The notes under the pieces were generated by a model that made no database searches, was not told the DNA's origin, and saw nothing but the letters and a program-made list of their open reading frames with translations. From the NCBI GenBank assembly GCA_964642795.1, contig CAZXRQ010000042.1:1-17065 (forward strand): a stretch of DNA of 17,065 nucleotides. The letters run 5' to 3'. This DNA is from JAVVVD01 sp964642795. Lineage in GTDB: Bacteria > Bacillota > Clostridia > Christensenellales > CAG-138. Made by a program: the position numbers and the translations under genes. Positions 13,521 through 17,065 of the stretch are shown in pieces; the first letter of the stretch is position 1; each line of letters starts with the position of its first letter.

Positions 13521-13550
13521 CATGTCCTTTGCGTCCGGCTTTTATTCCGT

Positions 13551-13578
13551 AAAAACAAAAAAAGCGCGCACAGCGCGC
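13551..13578 (-). terminator. Rho-independent terminator of the yabP-yabQ-divIC cluster
   Basis: On the minus strand GCGCGC (13578-13573), TGT, GCGCGC (13569-13564) then TTTTTTTGTTTTT (13563-13551). It lies 18 nt after the divIC stop. The A-run on the plus strand is on the wrong side for aroE. Confidence 0.85.
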
Positions 13579-13596
13579 CAACACATCACCGCAGGC

Positions 13597-13893
13597 TCAG
13601 TCGGTTATATCGAACTTTACATCGCCGGGCAGCACAAGCCCGAGCTTCTCGCGTGCGTACTGCAGCTTGAACTCATCCGTCTGCGCGTATTCTATCATGT
13701 ACTCAAGGCGCTGCTCCTCATTTTGAAGCGCTGTATATTCGTCGGTAAGCGCCTGCACCTCGGCATTTATGTCGTTTAGCTTCTGCTCCTGCGAGTACAG
13801 CGCGGCGGCTGCTGCGCATATGCACAGCAGGCAGCATATCACTATGAACCTGAGCTTGAAACGAGCGGTTTTTTTTGAGGCCTGTTTTGCCAA
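13597..13893 (-). CDS. divIC: Septum formation initiator DivIC/FtsB family
   Basis: Small bitopic division protein, 98 residues. It has a basic cytoplasmic N-terminus (AKQASKKTARFKLR), one membrane helix at about 16-33, then an extracytoplasmic coiled coil (about 35-70, with heptad-like EQKLNDINAEVQALTDEYTAL), and the conserved end YAREKLGLVLPGDVKF. It would act with FtsL and DivIB in the divisome. The start is TTG; an in-frame stop lies eight codons upstream and no other start is available. GGTGGAG is only about two bases before the TTG, an unusually tight spacing. It follows yabQ after 70 nt, the usual Bacillus/Clostridia order. Confidence 0.9.
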   Translation of the reverse strand: MAKQASKKTARFKLRFIVICCLLCICAAAAALYSQEQKLNDINAEVQALTDEYTALQNEEQRLEYMIEYAQTDEFKLQYAREKLGLVLPGDVKFDITD

Positions 13894-13921
13894 AGCTCCA
13901 CCCCCGCAAGGTCAACAAACC

Positions 13922-13941
13922 GCGGGCGACTTCCGGCCCGC
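13922..13941 (-). other. Hairpin between yabQ and divIC
   Basis: GCGGGC (13941-13936 on the minus strand) pairs with GCCCGC (13927-13922). It lies in the divIC leader, after the AT-rich direct repeats. No strong T-run follows. It could reduce read-through from yabPQ or fold the divIC leader; this is not certain. Confidence 0.35.
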
Positions 13942-13943
13942 AA

Positions 13944-13966
13944 AATATACTTATTTAATATACTTA
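13944..13966 (-). repeat. Tandem 10-bp direct repeat and possible divIC promoter
   Basis: On the minus strand TAAGTATATT occurs twice with a 13-nt period (13966-13957 and 13953-13944). The first copy starts at the yabQ stop codon. TATATT in the second copy could be a -10 for divIC, though no good -35 is seen. A separate promoter would make sense because divIC is needed in growth and yabPQ in sporulation. Confidence 0.4.
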
Positions 13967-14275
13967 TATAACATAACGGTTGTGTTGGCAAGCCTTTTTT
14001 GAAAGCCAGCTGCGCAACAGCACGGAGACCGTGCGCTGCTGGGCAAATATGCCTATAAAACATGCGATAACGGCGTACAGCCTCAGAACTCCGCCGTTTA
14101 ACCAAACCAGCGTCGCAGCGGCGAACGCGCCGGAAACTGCATAAAACAGCACGTCCAGCGTCGCGTGATACAGCCTTGCGCGGCAGATCATGTTTAGCGG
14201 CCGCAGCAGATCGAACAGTATACCGATGGCCACGCCGCACCATAGCATACCGAGAAAAACGGTAAGCTCACTCAT
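13964..14275 (-). CDS. yabQ: Spore cortex biosynthesis membrane protein YabQ
   Basis: 103 residues, shorter than B. subtilis YabQ (about 210) but of a size seen in clostridia. The N-terminus is MSELTVFLGMLWCGVAIGILFDLLRP; the GxxxGxxFDLxR pattern is typical of YabQ. Two further hydrophobic helices follow (about 40-62 and 64-80). It is an integral membrane protein of the forespore envelope needed for cortex formation in B. subtilis. Its ATG overlaps the yabP stop by one base (TGATG), so translation is coupled. This gene and yabP are strong evidence that the organism sporulates. Confidence 0.85.
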   Translation of the reverse strand: MSELTVFLGMLWCGVAIGILFDLLRPLNMICRARLYHATLDVLFYAVSGAFAAATLVWLNGGVLRLYAVIACFIGIFAQQRTVSVLLRSWLSKKACQHNRYVI

Positions 14276-14565
14276 CAGCGGAACAGTCTGCCCAGCAGTG
14301 AGCCGCGCTCGGATGGCTCCGAATATTCCAGCGCGGCAATTTCGCCTTCCAGCACTACGCCGCCGTCATCCAGGTTCAGCTTTGTGATGTGGAGCTGTTC
14401 GCCCTCGATATGCAGCTCCCCGGTTTCCGTAAGCAGCAGTATGTCCTGCTCGTTAAAGCTGATAACGTCGCGCACGCCCGAAATGCTCATCAGCCTGCGG
14501 TCGTCCATGTGTACCGAGTGCGGGCGCATCCTCAGTCCGGCGCCCTCAATACGTGATTCGTTCAT
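14275..14565 (-). CDS. yabP: Spore cortex/coat protein YabP
   Basis: 96 residues from the ATG at 14565, which has an excellent AGGAGG seven to eight bases upstream. The family pattern is clear: HSVHMDDRRLMSISGVRDVISF, then LLLTETGELHIEGEQLHITKL, then VVLEGEIAALEYS and the end GSLLGRLFR. In B. subtilis it is made in the mother cell and needed for cortex formation with YabQ. Upstream, TCATAATT about 40 nt before the start weakly resembles a sigma-E -35, but the matching -10 is poor, so sporulation control is expected from family knowledge rather than seen. Confidence 0.9.
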   Translation of the reverse strand: MNESRIEGAGLRMRPHSVHMDDRRLMSISGVRDVISFNEQDILLLTETGELHIEGEQLHITKLNLDDGGVVLEGEIAALEYSEPSERGSLLGRLFR

Positions 14566-14633
14566 GCTGTCACCTCCTGTATAGTCTATTGTGACAAAAC
14601 CGTTAATTATGACTAAGCTGACATTATACATTA

Positions 14634-14663
14634 TTGACAATAACGAACTTCGAGGGGTATATT
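14634..14663 (+). promoter_or_regulatory. Probable rho promoter with a long AT-rich leader
   Basis: TTGACA (14634-14639) and TATATT (14658-14663) are 18 bases apart. Transcription would start near 14670, giving a leader of about 185 nt before rho. A second possible -10, TATAAT at 14812-14817, has no good -35. The leader has TACTGTA (14679-14685) complementary to TACAGTA (14758-14764), and a competing TTACTG near 14713. The yabP-rho gap (14566-14854) is markedly AT-rich compared with the genes and holds nothing else that I can identify. Confidence 0.55.
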
Positions 14664-14854
14664 ATGGTAAATGATAGGTACTGTAGAACGCGATTAGAAT
14701 TAAAATCAAGTTATTACTGCTCTGAGGTTTATCTTTTTGACAATCAGGCATAATCATTACAGTAAGTCCATTTGATTTATGAATTTAAACAAATGCCGTT
14801 AATCAGTTTAATATAATCATATTGCGCTATTTGTGCGCAGAAAAGGAGTATACC

Positions 14855-16735
14855 GTGGTCGAGTACGAAGTTTCACGGGAGCAGATGGCTGATAAAAGCC
14901 TGACGGATCTCAGGGAGATAGCAAAGATGATGGGGCTAAAATCCATCACAAAGTATCGGAAGGATGAGCTGATAGATCTCATCATGAATGGGGGAGCAAA
15001 GTCTGCAGTGAAGGCCGCGGCGGAGCAGGCGGAGGTGCCGAACCAGCCCGAACCTGCGGAAGCGCCCGCGGAGCAGCAGACTCCTGCGGCGGCGCCGGCA
15101 GACGAAGCAAGCATCCCGCCGCAAATGCGCAGCGGCGAGGTTTCGGAGCGGCAGGACCAGTATCGCCGCGCCTATAAGCGCGATAGCTATACGCCGGCGC
15201 CCGCTTACAGCAACAGCAACAGCAATCGCAGACAGTACGACCGCAACGCATATCCCCAGCAGCGGTACAACAGCAATCAAGGCTACCAGTCGCGCTACAA
15301 CAATCAGGGTTATCAGGACCGTGAGCGCGGGGGCTATAATCAAAACTATCGTCAAAACGATTACCGGCAAAACGATTACAGGCAGAACGATTACCGCCAG
15401 AACGAATACCGGCAGGAGGGCGGTCAGCCCGGATACAGACAGGATTACGGTCAGCAGCAGTTTGATGACGGTGAGGCGTCGCGCTACCGTGGTCGCCAAG
15501 AGGGCTACTATAACAAAGAATACGGCACAAGCAATCCGGCCGTTCCGGAGATGCTGGAAGCCGGCGATTGCGGCGAGTGCGAGGGCGTGCTCGAGGTGCT
15601 GCCCGACGGCTACGGCTTTTTGCGCAGCGAAAACTATCTGCCAGGCAACCGCGACGTATACGTTTCCATCGCGCAGATACGCCGTTTTGGTCTGCGTACC
15701 GGCGATCTGGTCATCGGCAAGACCCGCCCCGGCAAGGAGGGCGAGCGTTTTCCTGCACTGCTGTACATCACCGCGATAAACGGGGAGGATCCCGAAAACA
15801 TACCGCAGCGCAGGCCGTTTGAGGAGCTTGTGCCTATATACCCCAACGAGCGAATAACGCTGGAGTATCCCGGCGCAAGCCGCGATCAATCCATGGCGAT
15901 ACGCCTTATCGACCTGATCGCCCCCATCGGCAAAGGGCAGCGCGGCATGATAGTAAGCCAGCCAAAGAGCGGCAAGACCACGCTGCTTAAAAACATTGCA
16001 AACGGTATCGCCAATAACTATCCCGACATGCACCTCATAGTGCTGCTGATAGACGAACGCCCCGAGGAGGTAACGGATATGCAGCGCTCGATAAAGGGCG
16101 AGGTTCTGTATTCCACCTTTGACGAGCTGCCGGAGCACCATACCCGCGTGGCTGAGAAGACGCAGGAGCGCGCTATGCGCCTTGTGGAGCAGGGCAAGGA
16201 TGTTGTGGTGCTGATGGATTCCATCACACGGCTCGCACGCGCGTACAACCTTACCATACCCGCCACCGGCAAAACGCTTTCCGGCGGCATGGATCCCGGT
16301 GCGCTGCATAAGCCCAAGCGTTTCTTCGGCGCCGCGCGAAACATCGAAAACGGCGGCAGCCTTACCATAATAGCTACCGCGCTGATCGAGACAGGCAGCC
16401 GTATGGACGATATAGTATATGAGGAGTTCAAGGGCACCGGCAATATGGAGATCCACCTCGACCGCAAGCTGTCGGAAAAGCGCATATTCCCCGCAATAGA
16501 CATATACAAATCCGGCACGCGGCATGACGAGCTGCTGCTTACCCCGGAGGAGCGCGAGGGCGTGATGAGCATACGCCGGCTGCTGTCCTCCGGCAACGGC
16601 GGCGACGTTACGGAGCAGCTTATAGGCATGATGGACAAGAGCGAGACCAATGAGGAATTCGTCAAAAAGCTCAAGGGCTGGATAGGACTTTACGAGAAAG
16701 GCGGCTATTCTGCAGGCAAAAGCTTCGAAAGATAG
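14855..16735 (+). CDS. rho: Transcription termination factor Rho with a long disordered insertion
   Basis: Hexameric RNA helicase that ends transcription; 626 residues against about 420 in E. coli. Rho_N helical domain (about 13-45, LTDLREIAKMMGLKSITKYR); an insertion at about 50-230; cold-shock-like RNA-binding domain (about 238-312, with GYGFLR at 252-257); ATPase core with Walker A QPKSGKTT (369-376), Walker B VVVLMD (D455), Q-loop LSGGMDPGALHKPKRFFGAA (476-495) and R-loop region EEFKGTGNMEIHLDRK. The insertion is Ala/Glu/Pro-rich, then Tyr/Arg/Gln/Asn-rich with YRQND tandem repeats. The GTG start at 14855 has AAAAGGAG six bases upstream; the ATG at residue 11 (MADKSLTDL) is a possible alternative. 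It is followed by rpmE, a common Firmicutes neighbour. Confidence 0.96.
   Translation: MVEYEVSREQMADKSLTDLREIAKMMGLKSITKYRKDELIDLIMNGGAKSAVKAAAEQAEVPNQPEPAEAPAEQQTPAAAPADEASIPPQMRSGEVSERQDQYRRAYKRDSYTPAPAYSNSNSNRRQYDRNAYPQQRYNSNQGYQSRYNNQGYQDRERGGYNQNYRQNDYRQNDYRQNDYRQNEYRQEGGQPGYRQDYGQQQFDDGEASRYRGRQEGYYNKEYGTSNPAVPEMLEAGDCGECEGVLEVLPDGYGFLRSENYLPGNRDVYVSIAQIRRFGLRTGDLVIGKTRPGKEGERFPALLYITAINGEDPENIPQRRPFEELVPIYPNERITLEYPGASRDQSMAIRLIDLIAPIGKGQRGMIVSQPKSGKTTLLKNIANGIANNYPDMHLIVLLIDERPEEVTDMQRSIKGEVLYSTFDELPEHHTRVAEKTQERAMRLVEQGKDVVVLMDSITRLARAYNLTIPATGKTLSGGMDPGALHKPKRFFGAARNIENGGSLTIIATALIETGSRMDDIVYEEFKGTGNMEIHLDRKLSEKRIFPAIDIYKSGTRHDELLLTPEEREGVMSIRRLLSSGNGGDVTEQLIGMMDKSETNEEFVKKLKGWIGLYEKGGYSAGKSFER
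15347..15418 (+). repeat. 15-bp tandem repeats coding YRQND in rho
   Basis: Four in-frame 15-nt units (15347-15361, 15362-15376, 15377-15391, 15392-15406) encode YRQND, YRQND, YRQND, YRQNE, and a partial fifth (YRQE) follows. The codons differ between units (for example CGT, CGG, AGG, CGC for Arg), so the protein repeat has been kept while the DNA has diverged. Confidence 0.9.
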
Positions 16736-16756
16736 CGGTTATATACAAAATCGCTA

Positions 16757-16785
16757 TTGCCAAATGCCCGCCCGTACGGTATAAT
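16757..16785 (+). promoter_or_regulatory. Sigma-A promoter of rpmE
   Basis: TTGCCA (16757-16762) and a perfect TATAAT (16780-16785) are exactly 17 bases apart. It starts 22 nt after the rho stop, so rpmE has its own promoter. Transcription would begin near 16792, giving a leader of about 90 nt. Confidence 0.8.
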
Positions 16786-16791
16786 ACCTTG

Positions 16792-16880
16792 GTTCGGGTT
16801 CGCAGACGGCGGCTCGCAACGCAGCAGGAGAGCGGCTAATCGCTCTGCGCCAAGCAATACTTACGGAGGCTGAATTAAGA
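16792..16880 (+). promoter_or_regulatory. rpmE 5' leader with hairpin
   Basis: AGAGCG (16829-16834) pairs with CGCTCT (16841-16846) around GCTAAT. The leader is GC-rich and longer than needed for a ribosome-binding site; GGAGG lies at 16865-16869. Several ribosomal-protein genes have autoregulatory leaders, and L31 leaders are described in some bacterial groups, but I cannot match this one to a known family by eye. Confidence 0.35.
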
Positions 16881-17065
16881 ATGAAAGAAAACATCCATCC
16901 TAATTACGGCGAGAGCATCGTACGCTGCGCCTGTGGCGAGACCTTTAAGAGCGGCTCCACCAAGGGCGAGCTCAAGGTCGAAATATGCTCCAAGTGCCAT
17001 CCCTTCTACACCGGCCGTCAAAAGCTGGTGGACACCGGCGAACGCGTAGACAGGTTCAAGAAGCG
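16881..17065 (+). CDS. rpmE: 50S ribosomal protein L31, zinc-binding type (partial)
   Basis: 61 codons are visible and the gene runs off the window; the full protein is normally about 65-75 residues. It starts MKENIHPNYGE and keeps all four zinc-ribbon cysteines, C16 and C18 (CAC) and C37 and C40 (CSKC), which defines the zinc-containing form rather than the Zn-independent paralogue. FYTGRQKLVDTGERVDRFKK is the usual C-terminal block. Ile codons are ATC or ATA and overall usage fits a highly expressed gene. GGAGG lies 11 bases upstream of the ATG. Confidence 0.97.
   Translation, partial: MKENIHPNYGESIVRCACGETFKSGSTKGELKVEICSKCHPFYTGRQKLVDTGERVDRFKK

Noticed and set aside
13551..13578. Terminator of aroE on the plus strand
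   Set aside because: The stem is GC-rich, but the homopolymer is an A-run before the stem on the plus strand, so it only works for the minus-strand cluster.
14664..14753. 29-codon ORF with GAGGGG upstream in the rho leader
   Set aside because: Its ATG would lie upstream of the predicted transcription start from the TTGACA/TATATT promoter, the codons are AT-rich like non-coding DNA, and the product has no recognisable features.
14936..16525. Very long open frame antisense to rho
   Set aside because: Low-complexity translation caused by codon bias of rho on the other strand; no start signals and no family motif. rho itself is unmistakable.

Overview
The window looks like chromosomal core DNA of a spore-forming Clostridia-type Bacillota (Firmicutes). 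The support is a yabP-yabQ-divIC cluster, rho next to a zinc-type rpmE, a five-gene liv transporter and a citrate/homocitrate-synthase-like enzyme of the Re-citrate synthase kind found in anaerobes. The DNA is fairly GC-rich with very AT-rich promoter islands, and ATA is a common isoleucine codon. I see no rRNA, tRNA, CRISPR array, transposase or prophage gene.

Layout. (1) 1-2300, minus strand: mgtE (Mg2+ channel) with a coupled small membrane-protein gene downstream. Its ~145-nt leader carries a 26-codon peptide ORF and alternative stems. (2) 2321-3703, minus: a DRE-TIM metallolyase, probably Re-citrate synthase, under a promoter whose -35 lies in a 24-bp perfect palindrome. (3) 3869-9119, plus: a branched-chain amino acid ABC operon livJHMGF. 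It is preceded by its own promoter, a 63-codon ORF that is nearly half Leu/Ile/Val, an antiterminator-like hairpin and an overlapping terminator hairpin, and it ends in a strong bidirectional terminator. (4) 9149-12598, minus: a decayed isoprenylcysteine-methyltransferase-like gene, two membrane GGDEF proteins and aroQ. (5) 12664-13431, plus: aroE, divergent from aroQ, ending flush against an 89-nt cloverleaf-like inverted-repeat element. (6) 13597-14565, minus: yabP-yabQ-divIC. (7) 14634-17065, plus: rho with a long Tyr/Arg/Gln/Asn-rich insertion, then rpmE, cut by the window end.

How it fits together. Much of the interest is in regulation. The liv operon appears to have a classical peptide-coupled attenuator: the C-terminal part of the leader peptide strongly resembles the Val/Ile control region of E. 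coli IlvL, and the stop codon sits next to the 5' arm of the antiterminator. mgtE appears to have an unrelated leader peptide beginning with an acidic residue and spaced prolines, reminiscent of enterobacterial MgtL. Rho carries an intrinsically disordered domain of the type linked to prion-like or condensate behaviour in some other bacterial Rho proteins. All functional calls come from reading the sequence and recalled family motifs; no database search was run.
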